Shown: positions 10,158 through 22,956, counted from the stretch's first letter. The stretch is DNA of 64,000 nt from Agelas oroides (GCA_949130485.1 OX422184.1:23864917-23928916); one strand, 5' to 3'. Program-made: numbers and translations. The notes: a model not told the origin generated them from the sequence alone.

Positions 10158-12942
10158 CTTTCTTATTTTCCTTGTGATCAGTACCGTTGGACTCCAGAGT
10201 ACTCAGTTTAGGCTCCAGGGTGCTCAGTCTAAGGTTTTGTGTATTATGTTCGTCTCCAACAGAGTTGCGATCTACTCGTGAGCGACCGTGTTGTGTGCTG
10301 AAAGTGACAACATTCTTCTCACGCCAAAATATCACAATGAAAACTTTTCGTCCGAAGATCGTAATCAAGACAGCAAAAGCAGTCATGATGATTCCGAGTG
10401 CAATAACTGCATTCTGGAACTCTTGTGCTGCCTGCTGAATAGCAAGGTATGTTATGATAAATGCCACCCAGATCACAACAACTGCAAAAGTGCAAAATGA
10501 AACATACTTGGCTTCATTGAAATTGGCAGGATATTTGAAGCTCAATACTCCTAGTATTGTGGCGGCTGCGAGGATTGCTGACTCGTATAATATGGAAATG
10601 ATAGCAAAAGGCAGTGGGTTAATAGCACAAGTAACCACAACCTCTGGAGGAGTTGTGACGTTGTTGGAGATTGATTGTTCCTCTCGATGAACACTAGGGA
10701 CCTGGAATGCAATTGCAGCTGCCACTATTATCATCTGTCCAAGTACGAGCAGTAATGTGAAGATAATCTGGTAATAGAATTCGGTAAACCTCAGATGAGT
10801 TAGGGCGGTTTTATTGAAGAAGATACGAGCAACTCGAACAATTTTAACCAGTAGCGCCCCAAACATGAGAGGTAGAGCTAACCACACTCCAATGCTTTGT
10901 AATACACACACTGCTCCATGCAACGGAGGGGCAAGGTATATGAATGGCAGAATAAAGCTTAGAGTAATCCCGATCAGAAGAATCACCATCTGTTCCCGGC
11001 CTGAAGATTTTATCACTGGTGTGTTCCAGTAGATAGCAAAGACCACGGTTACTATAGCTACACCTAGAAGACCAAATATGGCAAGCAATAGAAGGATAAT
11101 TGACCATGGATGATTGAAGTTGAGATATGTCTCGGGTATTGGTACACAGTAACTGCTGCCTTCAGTGGGGTTGTCTCCCCATGTATAGTTTGAAGATGGA
11201 CATGTTTTGCAGCTCGGTGCACTGGGATCATCAGAATAATCTCATCCAAGGCAAGGATCACACACACCACAGCAGGAAGAGGTAACTGTTCTACGATACT
11301 CACCTAATGAACAACGTCCACACTGAGCGACGGGGGGCTGGTAAACTATGCCTCCTGAATTGTTCAGTCCAAACTGGATGATCACAGTCTCAAAAAGTTC
11401 CAAAGGTTCTGAGTCTGGGCTGTTTATCCTCGAACTTGACCATGTTCCTACTCGTAGGTAACCATACTCGGCAACACCACTGGATATCTGCGCTTGGTAG
11501 TTCAGAATTTCATAGTTTCCAGCAGCACTTCCTGTAGCATCAAAAGTAACCCTGTTTCCAGTGTAGGAATTGGTGAAATCCACTCTCCCAAGGTATTCTA
11601 GCAGGGTTGCACCATCCAGTTGTCTCTTTTGACCAGGACATCTCTGATTTTTCCAGGTCCAACCAGATGTGAAATTGCAGTTTTCCTTTAGGTAGTTGTG
11701 CAGGGCATTAGCAAATGCCCACACAGCATCAATCATATATGGAGCAAAATTGTCTTGAGCATAATTTGGTAATGATCGTAGGCTGATATTTCGGTTACAA
11801 GAGTTATTGCTGGAGTTGCATGAAGTGTAGGCAGAAATTATTCCTTCAAACCAGGGATTACGCCTGTTTGTTTGGATTGTAAGTTGTGAAAGGTAGTCAT
11901 CAAAGGAAGGTACGTGGGGTGCATGTGGTGCTACACCAAAGTATCCTGCCACTGTTTCATTGAACATGTGGGCTAGGCCTAGAGTGCGTGCCCATCCATC
12001 ACTTGCGATCCAGGTGAACCTGCGATTAGATGTTGACTTAACAATTTCTTGCAGTAACAGCCTTGCATTTTGGTCATGTGAAAAAAGAATAACGACATTT
12101 GCATCTGAAGCAAGGAGCTCTTCAGCAAGATCCTTATAATCTTCTGTCGTAAATTCAAGTTCGATTTCTCTGTCCACATCAATACAGATACTGTTATTCA
12201 TAGCTAGTTGTCGAAGCGCTCGTGCCCCGGGCTGTCCGTATGCGTCTCCAACATAAAGGATTGATATGTAATTCCAGTTGTAGTGTAGAACAATATCAAT
12301 CATCGCTTTTGCTTGAAGGTTATCTGGTGGGACTGTGCGATAGAAATAAGTGTATGTCTTCCTGCCACTAAGAGTGGGAGAGGTAGAGGCAAAACTCACC
12401 TGGGGAACCTGGAACAATCTTCCCAGACCTGCAACTGGAATGCTCACTCGACTCGCTGCAGCCCCCACTATCCCAACTGTCGGGATTGACGCATTCGTTG
12501 ACCCCATATTTGTGGACTCACAATCGCAAGATTCGACGTCTAACTGACCGCCAGAAATAATCACATCGATCGTTTCATCCAGACCAATGTTCTCGCTGTA
12601 GCATGAATCTCGTATGTCAAAACCCAACGTAATGTTGGGCAGCAAGCTTTTGTTCGAGTTGACAGTATCTATTGCAAACAACATCGCTTCGGCCCACTGA
12701 TCACGCCTAGGCTTTCCGCACACCACACCTGCATCATCTTCGCGCACTGCAAACACACCACCGATGACGAAGTCCTTGTTGTTGCGGTTTCGAATCCCTC
12801 TTATTCGCCGCATCGTCGTGCCATCTGTTGAGGTGATGCTTTCAGACGTTTCTCCATACCCGTAAGCTACTTGCGCGAAACAGTCAGTTGGAGTCAGACT
12901 GAGAAGCGCAAACAGCAGCAGCACAAGGGACTGTAGCTTCAT
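10158..12942 (-). CDS. R2: class C GPCR (mGluR-like), main exon, one in-frame TGA
   Basis: ATG at 12942 (chosen over an upstream GTG frame start because a signal peptide, MKLQSLVLLLFALL..., follows directly). The 928-codon frame covers the flytrap domain (IASDGWARTLG, DAYGQPG, RNPWFEGIISAYTSC), the cysteine linker and seven membrane segments ending in IFGRKVFIVIFW. The exon ends AAGAAAG/GTAAGG, a strong donor in phase 1. Codon 567 (11242-11244) is TGA where R1 has CAG (CLG-Q-DYSDDP); the frame continues unchanged on both sides. If real, the stop would release the ligand domain and part of the linker without the membrane region. It may be a young pseudogene, an allele, an assembly error or a recoded codon; the first three are more likely. 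Confidence 0.85.
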
Positions 12943-13021
12943 CTCCACAAGCACAGATGCAAACTTAACATCCGGATATGAGTTTACAAGAAACCTGAAG
13001 GACGTCCGTTTGGCCCATTCT

Positions 13022-13029
13022 TGACGTCA
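13022..13029. promoter_or_regulatory. CRE-like palindrome upstream of R2
   Basis: TGACGTCA lies about 80 bp before the R2 start codon. The sequence equals the cAMP-response-element consensus bound by CREB/ATF-type factors in animals. A match to eight bases alone is weak evidence of function. Confidence 0.3.
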
Positions 13030-13835
13030 TAAACTGGCAGGCGTCCGGCCAGATCTACGCATGCGCAAATTTCTCTGTTGGGGGGAGCTGCATTGCTCCC
13101 ACACTATTAGGCCTATAGCTAACATATCCGTATCGCTACCTTTTCAACTTGCAGCACGGATTTGGTCATTGGCTGAGCAGTGGCTTTGTTCAAATCCACA
13201 ATCGTTCAATGTACGTGGGTTAATCCAGGGTGTATTGACTGAAAAATTTGTAGCTGCCAAGTAACATGAAATGCAATGTTTACGTTTGGCCTGGCTTGCA
13301 CGCTCTTGTCTAGCTGCCAATCTACGATTGCTATACTGAAAGAACTATTCTATTGCTGTTTTGGCCCAACAATGGCCTCAGGATCTAGTTTCAAAATTTT
13401 CCTAGGGGGGCATGCCCCCAGACCCCATACTAGCTGCTGCATGCATGCCTACACGTATACAACTTGTACTCAGCTTCCCCAAAGTATCTTCCTATGCCAC
13501 TGCTATTCCTATGAAGTCTTGTTGGTCACATTCAGAGTGTGTTTTGGTAAACAAGAGACGGAACTTTAACATTCATTTATTATGGTATTGAATGAACTCA
13601 AGTAGCTATAAACTCTGGGAAGTATTCATGTTAAATTAGATTCAGTGCCTTATTGGAACCTGAGCAGACAATAAATACAAGTAACCCCAACTATGCCATG
13701 ACAACACGTACAAGATGCCATGACAACACGTACAAGGAGCATGTTTGATGTTTACACAATAGTGTAGCTACAAGTGCTGAATCACACACACACACACACA
13801 CACGACACACACATGATATATATATATCACTCTAA
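13030..13835. other. Intergenic DNA with (CA)n, no gene seen
   Basis: Contains a duplicated 18-bp phrase near 13695-13735 (ATGCCATGACAACACGTACA twice) and a CA microsatellite at 13783-13811. Open frames here are short and lack recognisable domains. Confidence 0.5.
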
Positions 13836-14065
13836 AAACAGATTGGTTGTTTTAACTGCAGAGTGGTTACCCTGGCTGCAAGGTTTACTTGGTACTCCAC
13901 CCTAATTGTATAAGACAATCAGTTTCCTCCTCTTTTCCCTGTTCTGGAATAAGGGAAGGAGGAGGAAACAACAAGGAAAGTACCTCTCTAGTTGTTAGCC
14001 TCTGATACCAAAAGAACCTGTGCAACTAGGGTAACCACTCTGTGGTTAAAACAACCAATCTGTTT
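13836..14065. mobile_element. 230-bp MITE with about 45-bp inverted repeats
   Basis: The left arm AAACAGATTGGTTGTTTTAA continues with GCAGAGTGGTTACCCT; the right arm is its reverse complement with few mismatches. CA microsatellites flank the element on both sides (13783-13811 and 14076-14112). A one-sided relative lies at 56528-56570. No coding sequence. Confidence 0.75.
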
Positions 14066-14075
14066 ATATACACAC

Positions 14076-14081
14076 GCACAT

Positions 14082-14112
<31 letters not shown>
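14076..14112. repeat. (CA)n microsatellite
   Basis: About 18 uninterrupted CA dinucleotides. Confidence 0.9.
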
Positions 14113-14117
<5 letters not shown>

Positions 14118-14439
14118 ACTTACTGCATGAAGTAACAGCTAGTCCCTATCTGTCTGACACATCAGAAATGTTTGGACGAGCCTATCGGGTTATTTGCCAT
14201 AAAGGCACTCCCCAGTAATTCTATATACATCCAGCTAGGACTGCCTTTTAACAGATGAAACAGAGTACAAATAACAATGTACATAATTGAAATTGTGTTG
14301 CCTTGAGTTCTAGGGTTCTTTTCATCTTCTATCGTCATTGTACTCTTGAACAAATCCATTAAATTTGCGTACTATATCATCAGTCATTTGGCTAGTTGTG
14401 CTACTAGCTGTTTCACATTATTATTATTAGCTAACTGTT

Positions 14440-17400
14440 TCCTCCATTTTACGCTGTCATAATGGGGCACATTAGGAAGACCTGCAGGAAACTAAAGAAT
14501 ACTGGTGGGGGTGGACAAGGGGTGTCACAGCCTAAAGACAAGAGTGTGAAAGTTGTCCAGGAGCCTGGGGTGGAACAGGACTCCATTCAAAATGAGTACC
14601 CCCTATATTGTCTGTCAGATGCAGAGCGTAGTAAGCCAATAAATGTGGAGGTGGTTGTGGACGGAAAACCCCTCACAATGGAGTTGGATACAGGAGCAGC
14701 TGTATCACTGGTATTGGAGAGTATGTACCAGGAGTATTGGCCTGACAGGCAGCTGCAGGCTAGGAGTGCAAGACACGATTGAGCACCTATTCAGGAGAAC
14801 CATTGGGTGTCCTTGGGACGCTTGAGGTTGAGGTGCAGTATGAAGAACAGAGAGCCCACTTGCCCTTGTTAGAGGGCCCGAGTTTGTTTGGTCGTAATTG
14901 GCTGGAAAGTGTCCGGCTGGATTGGAAGAGAATTCACCAAGTGCAGGGTAGTTCTCTACAAGATGTTCTGTATCGTCACCAGGAAGTGTTTGGAGAGGAG
15001 TTGGGAATGTTGAAAGGATACGAGGCAAAGATTGACATTGATGCTGGAGCGACACCTCGGTTTTGTCGTGCTCGTCCAGTCCTGTATGCCATGAGAGCTA
15101 AGGTGGAGCAAAAGTTGGAGCGGCTAGTGTGTGAAGGCATTTTGGAGCCTGTACAACACTCAGATTGGGCAGCGCCCATTGTCCCGGTTCTAAAGGGGGA
15201 TAAGTCGATCCGAATTTGTGGAGATTCTAAGATGACGGTTAATCAGGCATCCAAGTTGGATAGATATCCTATTCCACGAGTGGAGGACTTGTTGGCAACA
15301 TTGGCAGGAGGAAAAACCTTCACGAAACTTGACATGAGTCAGGCCTACCAACAGCTAGTTTTGGACAAGAAATCGAAGGATTTGGTAGTGGTGAACACAC
15401 ACAGAGGACTGTTCAGATACACAAGGCTACCCTTTGGCATTGCTTCAGCACCAGGTGTGTTTCAGAGGGTCATGGAGAGCCTCCTCCGGCATATCCCAGG
15501 TGTGATCGTTTACATAGACGATATGCTGGTGACAGGTCCCATGGATGAGGAACATTTGGTATCATTGGAACAGGTACTTCACAGGATTGAGTCGGCTGGA
15601 TTGCGGTTGAAGAGGAAGAAGTGTTCGTTTATGGCGAAGTCGGTGGTCTTTCTTGGTTACCAGATTGATGCACGAGGCCTGCACCCAGTGGCAGAGAAGG
15701 TTCGAGCTGTGCAAGAGGCACGAGATCCCAGGAATGTGTCAGAGTTGAAGTCGTACTTGGGCCTCCTGACATACTATTCTCGATTGATGCCAAATATGGC
15801 AACTGTGTTAAACCCTCTCTACAACCTGTTGAGAAAGGCAGTACCCTGGAGGTGGACTGCTTGTGAGAGGAGGGCATTTGAAGCCTCTAAAGAGCTCCTT
15901 GTGTCGTCTCAAGTGTTGGTACATTTTGATTCGAAGCTTGAGTTGGTGTTGGCATGTGATGCATCTGCATATGGTGTTGGCGCGGTATTGTCACACCGCA
16001 TGCCTGATGGGACAGAGAAGCCGATTGCGTTTGCTTCTCGTACACTTTCGGACACTGAAAGGCGTTATTCCCAAGTAGAGACAGAGGCCCTTGCTATTGT
16101 ATATGGTGTGAAACACTTCCACTCGTATGTCTATGGTCGACATTTCTACTTGCAGACGGACCACAAACCTCTAACTACACTGTTGAGTGAGAGTCGGTCA
16201 GTTCCACAGATGGCTTCCGGGAGGATTATGAGATGGGCCTTGACCCTTTCCTCCTACGAGTACACTTTGGTATTCAGGTCAACCATACAGCATGGAAATG
16301 CTGATGCGATGAGCCGGTTGCCACTTCCCGAGAGTCCGAGGGAGATTCCTGACCCAGCCGAGTGGGTACTTCTGATTGAAGGTTTGAAAGATTCTCCCAT
16401 TTCGTCAGAACAGATTCGTACATGGACAAGCAGAGACTCTCTATTATCCCAGGTGCTGCGGTGCGTGCAGCAGGGGTGGCCGACTGTGGTGACTGAGGAA
16501 CTGAAGCCATACTGGAATCGGAGGTTGGAGTTGTCAGTGTATGATGGATGTCTCCTGTGGGGATCCAGAGTAGTTGTCCCCCCTCCTGGTCGAAACCAGG
16601 CACTTTGTGAATTACATGGTGGTCATCCTGGATGTTCGAGGATGAAGTCTCTCGCTAGAATGTCTTGTTGGTGGCCAGGAATGGATGCAGAGATTGAGAC
16701 TCTGATACGACAATGTCCTGAGTGTCAGGAAGATCGGCCTGGTCCACCACCCAGCCCATTGCAGCCATGGCAGTGGCCATCACGACCTTGGTCGCGGTTG
16801 CATATAGACTATGCAGGACCATTTTTGGGTCACATGTTTTTGATTGTGATTGATGCACACTCTAAATGGATTGAGGTGTATCCAGTGAGAGCTACTACCT
16901 CGAATGCTACTATTCAGCAACTGAGAATCACGTTTGCACAGTTTGGGATTCCTGAGACTGCAGTGGTGTCGGATAATGGACAGTGCTTTGTGAGTGCTGA
17001 GTTTGAGGAGTTTTTGAGTCGTAACGGGATCAAACATTTGAAGTCTGCTCCCTATCACCCAGCTAGTAACGGACTCGCGGAGAGAGCCATGCAGATTTTC
17101 AAAAGAGGAATGAAAAAGATGAAGGCTGGATGTCTCACAGACAGGATTGCAAGAGTTCTGTTTAGTTACAGAATCACTCCACAGACAACTATGGGATTGT
17201 CACCTGCTGAGCTTTTAATGGGTCATAGACATAGCTCACGTCTGGACTTGATGGTACCCAGTGTATCGAGGAGGGTACAACGAAGCCAGTCGCAGCAGAA
17301 GGTGACTCATGATTTTCATGCCAGTGACCGTGAAATTGCTGAGGGAGACCGAGTGTATGCACGCAATTTTGCTCCCCGAGCAGGAACCAAGTGGTTACCT

Positions 17401-17880
17401 GGTGAAGTGGTGCAGAAGACGGGACCACTTTCATGCCAAGTACAGTTGCAGGACGGAACTGTTTGGAAGAGACATCAGGATCACATTCGAAAGCATTTCA
17501 CGGAGCAGTCAGAAGAGGTTGCTACACCTCTTGAGACCGTACGACTCCGAACCTGACTGAGTCCGAACCTGGGGATGGAGAGACCTCAGAGCGGAAGCTA
17601 GAGGAGACTCCAACTAGACTGACACAACAGACTGAGCATCGGTACCCTACGAGAGTTCATCGTCCCCCAGAGAGATACTCTGATACTCCATAGAGTAGAG
17701 TTATTTGTTTTTATGTATTTTTATTTTTAGGGGGAAGGAATGTAATGATTACATAGATGACGTAAGGTACACTTCGATGTTTTCTGTATATATTTGTGTG
17801 TCTGTTGGAATAATTCAGTCTGTCTATGTGGAAACCAAATGGTGACTGTGGGTGGTGTGCAGGCCCCAAGTTACCACAGG
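14440..17880 (+). mobile_element. Ty3/gypsy-type LTR retroelement fossil (Mag-like), incomplete
   Basis: A plus-strand pol region carries, in order, a protease-like LDTGAAVS motif (about 14.69 kb), a reverse transcriptase with LPFGIASAP and YIDDMLVTG, an RNase H with CDASAYGVGAVL, and an integrase with the HHCC zinc region and a catalytic core. The RT resembles Mag/SURL-type elements. A purine-rich tract at 17730-17740 precedes TGTAATGATT (17741), the likely start of a 3' LTR of roughly 140 bp or more. Only a trace of a gag zinc-knuckle region remains on the left, and I find no 5' LTR. The pol region looks well preserved, so the insertion is probably fairly young, but as a whole the element is broken (most of gag and the left end gone). 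Confidence 0.88.
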
Positions 17881-18606
17881 GCGATAGTTTTTAGGACTGC
17901 CCTTGACTGTTTAGGTTAGTCCACTGTGGTTCTGCATTTCCCCTTTAATTTTAGTGCTTGCTAGTGGTGGTAAGATTAATAAACAATGTGAGCTAGTAAA
18001 TCATGTACTGTACGTAGTCGTAGGTGCTGAAGTCAGACATTACATGAGACACATAAGATGACATGTAGCTGTGACAGGCAGAATCAGTTATATAGTACGT
18101 AGGACATGTTATTAAAACTGAAATGCACTTTTGTAAAGCACTAGTTATACTAAACAATCACCAAACTATATATAATAGCAGTTAAGTTATGGTTATAGCA
18201 CAGCACGGTGCCAGGGATTTATTGCAGTAAACAGACTAAGCCTGAGGACAAGGTTTGTTTACTAACAGCCATAAATCTCTGGCCACCTGTGCTGTAACTA
18301 TTATATATCCCATCTGATTGGTCCTTTGTAGCTGTTATTACTGTAAACACAACTGTCCATATGCAAGTGTTTACAGTAACTTCAACATTGTTTACATACA
18401 ACTGTGTATAAAATTTGTACTGCAGACTGTAGACTAAGAAGAGATGGAGAGGGAAATATGAGCCATATTTTTCCTTGTAGCCCTCAGGGAGGGAAAATAT
18501 CCCCTCTTGTTGTATAGTCATAACTATACTATAGGTGGGATATATATGTAACTTATCAGCTGCAACTGACTGCATGTGATGTAATACAAAATGAAATGTC
18601 TGCATA
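17881..18606. other. Intergenic DNA with an interspersed repeat, no gene
   Basis: The part at about 18220-18500 (GTTATTACTGTAAACAC, TTTACAGTAACTTCAA, CCCTCAGGGAGGGAAAATAT) recurs inverted at 60640-61060, so it is a dispersed repeat of unknown class. Confidence 0.5.
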
Positions 18607-18689
18607 CTAAATTGTCCCATGTGAGAATGTTTCTGACTCTGAATTACTGACTTCTCCATCAGATCCAGTTTGTATTATCATAGATAAGC
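18607..18689 (-). pseudogene. Orphan terminal tail exon of a lost receptor (R3)
   Basis: On the minus strand an acceptor (TATGCAG) is followed by a phase-1 exon encoding (G)LSMIIQTGSDGEVSNSESETFSHGTI and a TAG at 18607-18609. It aligns with the terminal exons of R4-R6 (LSTVVQ.GSDGD...SSETS) but is more divergent. The only receptor exon nearby is the fragment at 19280-19568, so this is most likely a remnant, though an unseen transcript could still use it. Confidence 0.6.
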
Positions 18690-19279
18690 CTGCATATGAA
18701 ACATAAAGCACTGAAGGAGAGTCATGCTCACAACTCTATGTCCAATGCAGCTGATGACATACCTATAGGTCCATGGACTTGGAATCCCATAGCCATAATG
18801 GATCAAACATATTAATTTTATTTGATTTTGTTTTACTTTACTGGACAAACTCACCTTCACTTTTGTCACTATTGTCACACGAGGCAAGCTGTACCATAAA
18901 CATATAGTACAAATACTCTTTATTCTTTTCTAGTGCTCACTTTTAGTTTCAGGAGGGTGTGCTGTAACTGTCATAATGTTCAAGATGCAACCTGTTTAGT
19001 ACTATGTGCTGTGCATCAGAAATTGATTTACACATTTCTCTAACAAATGAAGGATTGCAGTCAAAAGAATGGGAATTGAAAGATGGGTATTGATCAGAGT
19101 CGTACTTGGCGTTTTATATAGAATGGATGGGGCACAGATATGGCAGATGCAGTGCTTTGTGCTGCATTATTTTGGGGGTGGAAGGGTGCCCAGAGAACAA
19201 TGCTTTAATGACTTCTACTGGCACAAAAAGTCTGTTGCATCATTTCTTTAAGTTTCACCACGCACTCCGTAGACAATTT

Positions 19280-19568
19280 TTGAGGTGAATTGTCTTTTGT
19301 TCTCCTTTGGCCGCAGAAGAACAATGTACAACTTTCGTCCAAAGATACAGAAGAGTACTGCAAATGCACTCATGATGACAGCAACTGCAATGGTTGCATT
19401 CTGTATCTCCCGGGTTGACAGTGTGGCAAAGTAGCTTGGGATGAAGGCAAGCCAAATCATCAGTAGAGCAAAGGAGCAAAATGCAATGAACTTGGCTTCA
19501 TTGTAGTTCGCTGGGTACTTAAAGCTCATGACACCGAGTACACAAGCTGCTATAATTAATGATTAGGG
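19280..19568 (-). pseudogene. R3 fragment: TM5-TM7 of a class C GPCR
   Basis: The minus strand encodes MSFKYPANYNEAKFIAFCSF through IFGRKLYIVLLRPKENKRQ, nearly identical to R4-R6. Similarity begins at GAGGTGAATTGTC and stops at about 19568, where unrelated DNA starts; the rest of the receptor is absent. Its close identity to R4 points to a recent origin, perhaps by partial duplication rather than slow decay. Confidence 0.8.
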
Positions 19569-20730
19569 TGTTCTGGCCAGTGACATGCATGATTGAGGAA
19601 GACAGGGACTCGGGGCACCCCGACAAACGACTGCATGGTTGTGGTAAAGCAGGAGAGAAGACCTTGCTTACGTAGCTAGCTAATACATTAGTTTTGTTAA
19701 ATCGCTGCAAATGTTTAGTATTTCACCGATGGTTGTCATTCCCTGAACAACATTTAGAAGTATATATATAGCCTATTCTTTTGGCCTAGATAGATGTGCT
19801 CCGCCAGAAGAAACGCCCCAGGACAGGAGCTATGCCGGAGGAAACAATGTAGGGCAGGTGCTCCACCAGAGATAATATCGTAGGGCCAGGGCTCCTGTAC
19901 AGGGAGACCTCTCACCATGGGGTTGGACCTTTTGTCCTAGGACAGAATCTTCAGGGGGAGATAATTAGTCTCGTCTCCAGACCCCACCCTCTCATGAGGA
20001 AAAACAGTCTGGTGAACCAAGTCGAATTCTTGGGCTAACACACACTCTTGTGATGGTGTAGCTAACCAAGCAACATTCAAAACAAACGCGGCAAACCCGC
20101 TCAAAAAAGGTATGGATACCCAAGTAGAGATAAAAACGTTACTGCTGTAAGGGAAGTACTATGTAATAATTACCAATCTCACAATCTCATTAACTCCTTG
20201 CCACTTTTGGGGAATAAGCCCTAGAAATTCAACTTTGTTCACCAGACCGTTTCTTGCCGGGAGACAGGCGTGGGTTGCGTACAAGACTAGGAGATAATGT
20301 CCTTAGGACGGAAGCTCTCCCGTAGCTATTGTCCACGGGAGGCCATGTCTTGTGACACCAAGAAACAGGCTAGCAACTATTCTGTTCATATATGTACCTG
20401 GTGTGTGTTACAGTAAAGGATACAGAAATGTACAATGTTCAAATTAGCAAAGTAGATAGCATCATGAGGTTGGAAGTCTTTTCACTGTTTTCACTGAACA
20501 AGTCAAACCAAACCAAAAAATGCTTGTAGACTATGCTAGATAGTGAATGTGTTTGTACAAAATGCATTTAGTGAAGTGGACTGTATACACGCTAACACAA
20601 CACTGCATGAGAGTTAACCTGCAAACTAGCATTTCACTGTTATGTAATTAAATGAAACTAGCTAATCAGCTAAGTGTGTACAAAATTAATTTAGCATGTT
20701 ACTTTGTCCCATGTCATTAACTTTCTGAGC
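19569..20730. other. Spacer with unrecognised dispersed-looking sequence
   Basis: The part at 19790-20360 has several short similar phrases (AGGACAGGAGCT, GGGCAGGTGCTCC, GGGCCAGGGCTCC) but no long frame. From about 20370 on the sequence aligns with 49740 onward, the downstream flank of R6, marking the left border of the R4 duplication block. Confidence 0.45.
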
Positions 20731-20792
20731 TCAGGACGTTTCAGAACTGTTGCCATCTCCATCAGACCCAGCTTGTACTACTGTAGACAAGC
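20731..20792 (-). CDS. R4 terminal tail exon
   Basis: Acceptor ATATGCAG, then a phase-1 exon encoding (G/S)LSTVVQAGSDGDGNSSETS and TGA at 20731-20733. Same length and reading phase as the R6 exon at 50062-50123. The tail is acidic and serine-rich, suited to phosphorylation. Confidence 0.75.
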
Positions 20793-21422
20793 CTGCATAT
20801 GAAGAAATTACACAATGCATTTAAAGGCAAATGTCTCATGCAGGGATGCAGCCAGCCGATGAAGAAATTACACAATGCAAATGATGCTCACACTGCATGG
20901 TATGTAGCCCATTATATTATATTTTAAGTAGAAAATGCCGTAGAAAGAGTATTTTCCATGCAGACTTTGAATGTAGAATATACATCCGGGTACATATATA
21001 CATGCCGCACTTATACATCCACCAGTTTGTAGGAAAGGTAATGCACACGAATTCATATGGTAGTACTCTAAGCAAGGGCTTCATTTTGTTGGAGGGAGGG
21101 GGAGGGGAAGAGTGCATTTAGTATGTAGTATGTATGTGTGGCCATTAGCCTCATTCTCAAGCACCAATCAAGCTTTCAATTAGAAGTTAACCTAACATGT
21201 GCTGAATGTGACCAAAAACAAAGAAAAGGCAGTGGTTTGAGAACTGTGGTTTCATTAGATAGTACAGTCACAAACTGGAGGTGGCTATAGTATTTGTCTA
21301 AACAGAAGGATAACCCATAAATGTAGATACCATATAGTTGTACAAGATGCCTAGCTATCTACTGGGATAATTTAGAGCTGTACTGGTCACATCATATGAA
21401 ATTTACAGTGACCACATCTTAC

Positions 21423-21485
21423 TTTTGTTGTCTTCTTGATCCTGAGAAGTGTCAGAGTTGTCACAGTGGTCAAAGTCAAGGCCCA
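21423..21485 (-). CDS. R4 tail cassette exon (VGLDFDHCDN...)
   Basis: 63 nt between acceptor TTGCAG and donor GTAAG; phase 1 on both sides. Encodes VGLDFDHCDNSDTSQDQEDN plus K. Homologues at 37453-37515 (R5) and 51442-51489 (R6, shorter by five codons). Confidence 0.75.
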
Positions 21486-22080
21486 CTGCAAGAATTGTGC
21501 ACGTGATTGTGCTTGTGGTTGTTATTGTTCAAACATGCAGGCTACATGAGCATGTTACATGTTAATTATAAGGAACTTTGACATACCACCTATTGTGTAG
21601 GGACATTCCCTAGCTGAGCTACTGCAGAAAGTATAATTATATATTACAACAAAATACAATTGGTACATTGTATGTAATGTAGACTTCCCATTCTTGTCAT
21701 GCACTAAAAGTAGTAGTTGTAGCCATTGTAGTCTTTTTTTTTGGTAATGATTAGCAAATTTTGTGGGCGAAGCATTTTCAGAGAGTTGGAGAAAAGTTTG
21801 TATCGAGACTGAACCTGTACGATCTTATTGGAATTGGTATAGTTGGAATAATCTTTCACATGAAATTTTATTCTGATTAGGCTTATGCACAGGAGCACAT
21901 ATAGTATATGTTGAAGGCCATACTGCCTGCTATAGTTAACTCTGCATATAGGTGCTATATATTAAAATGTCATCCTAACAAGAGGCAGTGAAAGAGATTA
22001 CTGTGTGTACAATTAAATGCTGTTAGCTGCTATATAGATGCCCTTCATGCTTCTCATCTCACACTGTCAATTACTCTCAC

Positions 22081-22131
22081 CTTGTTTATTGGAATGAATC
22101 TCAACTGGCTCATCAATATCAAGAGACAGGC
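22081..22131 (-). CDS. R4 tail cassette exon (GLSLDIDEPVEI...)
   Basis: 51 nt between acceptor TGTACAG and donor GTGAG; phase 1 on both sides. Encodes GLSLDIDEPVEIHSNKQ. Conserved in R6, where it is present twice. Confidence 0.75.
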
Positions 22132-22845
22132 CTGTACAATGCATGTAGTGCATTATTAGAGTGAATAATGCAATAATATAAGAAGTGACCAAAACATGGA
22201 GCGCATAGAGTGACACGTACGTGCAGTCTGTATGCATGTTTAACATGCATGCAGAGATCCTAGACACTAGGTAGCCTTGTCTGCATCGCCCAAAAAATCA
22301 ATTTTTCAGGCGCGGCCTAAGAATAAAGCTAGGTATTAGGCAGATAGAGTGTCAGGATCACATAACCTTCCACATGTGATACTACACTATAGGGTTGTCA
22401 AATCTGGTGGTGGGTAGTTCTCGCTTACTGGAGATTTGCATCTTATCCAAGGATGGCGCATGTTTACTATGGTGGACATGTTCTCAATTAGCATACCTAC
22501 TGTATCAGTACCTTCAAACAGTTACAATACTTAACAGTTTTGACAGCTCTCAAATGATACAGTGAAAAGGTCAAAAATGAACTGAGCTGCACCACTTTTG
22601 AAATCTCACAAATAAAAGCATAATGGGTGACTTTTGAGCATAATGGGCACTTGATGAAAGTTTAATGGACTGATTTTGAGCATAAAGGAATAGCATAATG
22701 GGCCAGAAAGAAAAACATCATGTAGTTGTGTGTCGAGTGGGGGAGCACCAACAGCTGGCACATCAATGCATTATGCTCATTCATTATGTGAAAATTTCCA
22801 CGCATACACAAAGTGTGAAGTTAAAACATAATGGGATATAGGGAT

Positions 22846-22956
22846 GGGGCATTTATGGCTTAAATGGATGGGGCATTTATGGCTTAAATGGGTGGGGCAT
22901 TTATGGCTCAAACGAGTGGGGCATTTATGGCTCAAATGGGTGGGGCAGTTATGGCA
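22846..22956 (+). repeat. 24-bp minisatellite, 4-5 units
   Basis: Units of the type GGGGCATTTATGGCTTAAAT plus GGGT repeat head to tail inside the first R4 intron. They produce the repetitive open frame (MGHLWLKW...) on the plus strand, which is not a gene. Confidence 0.85.
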
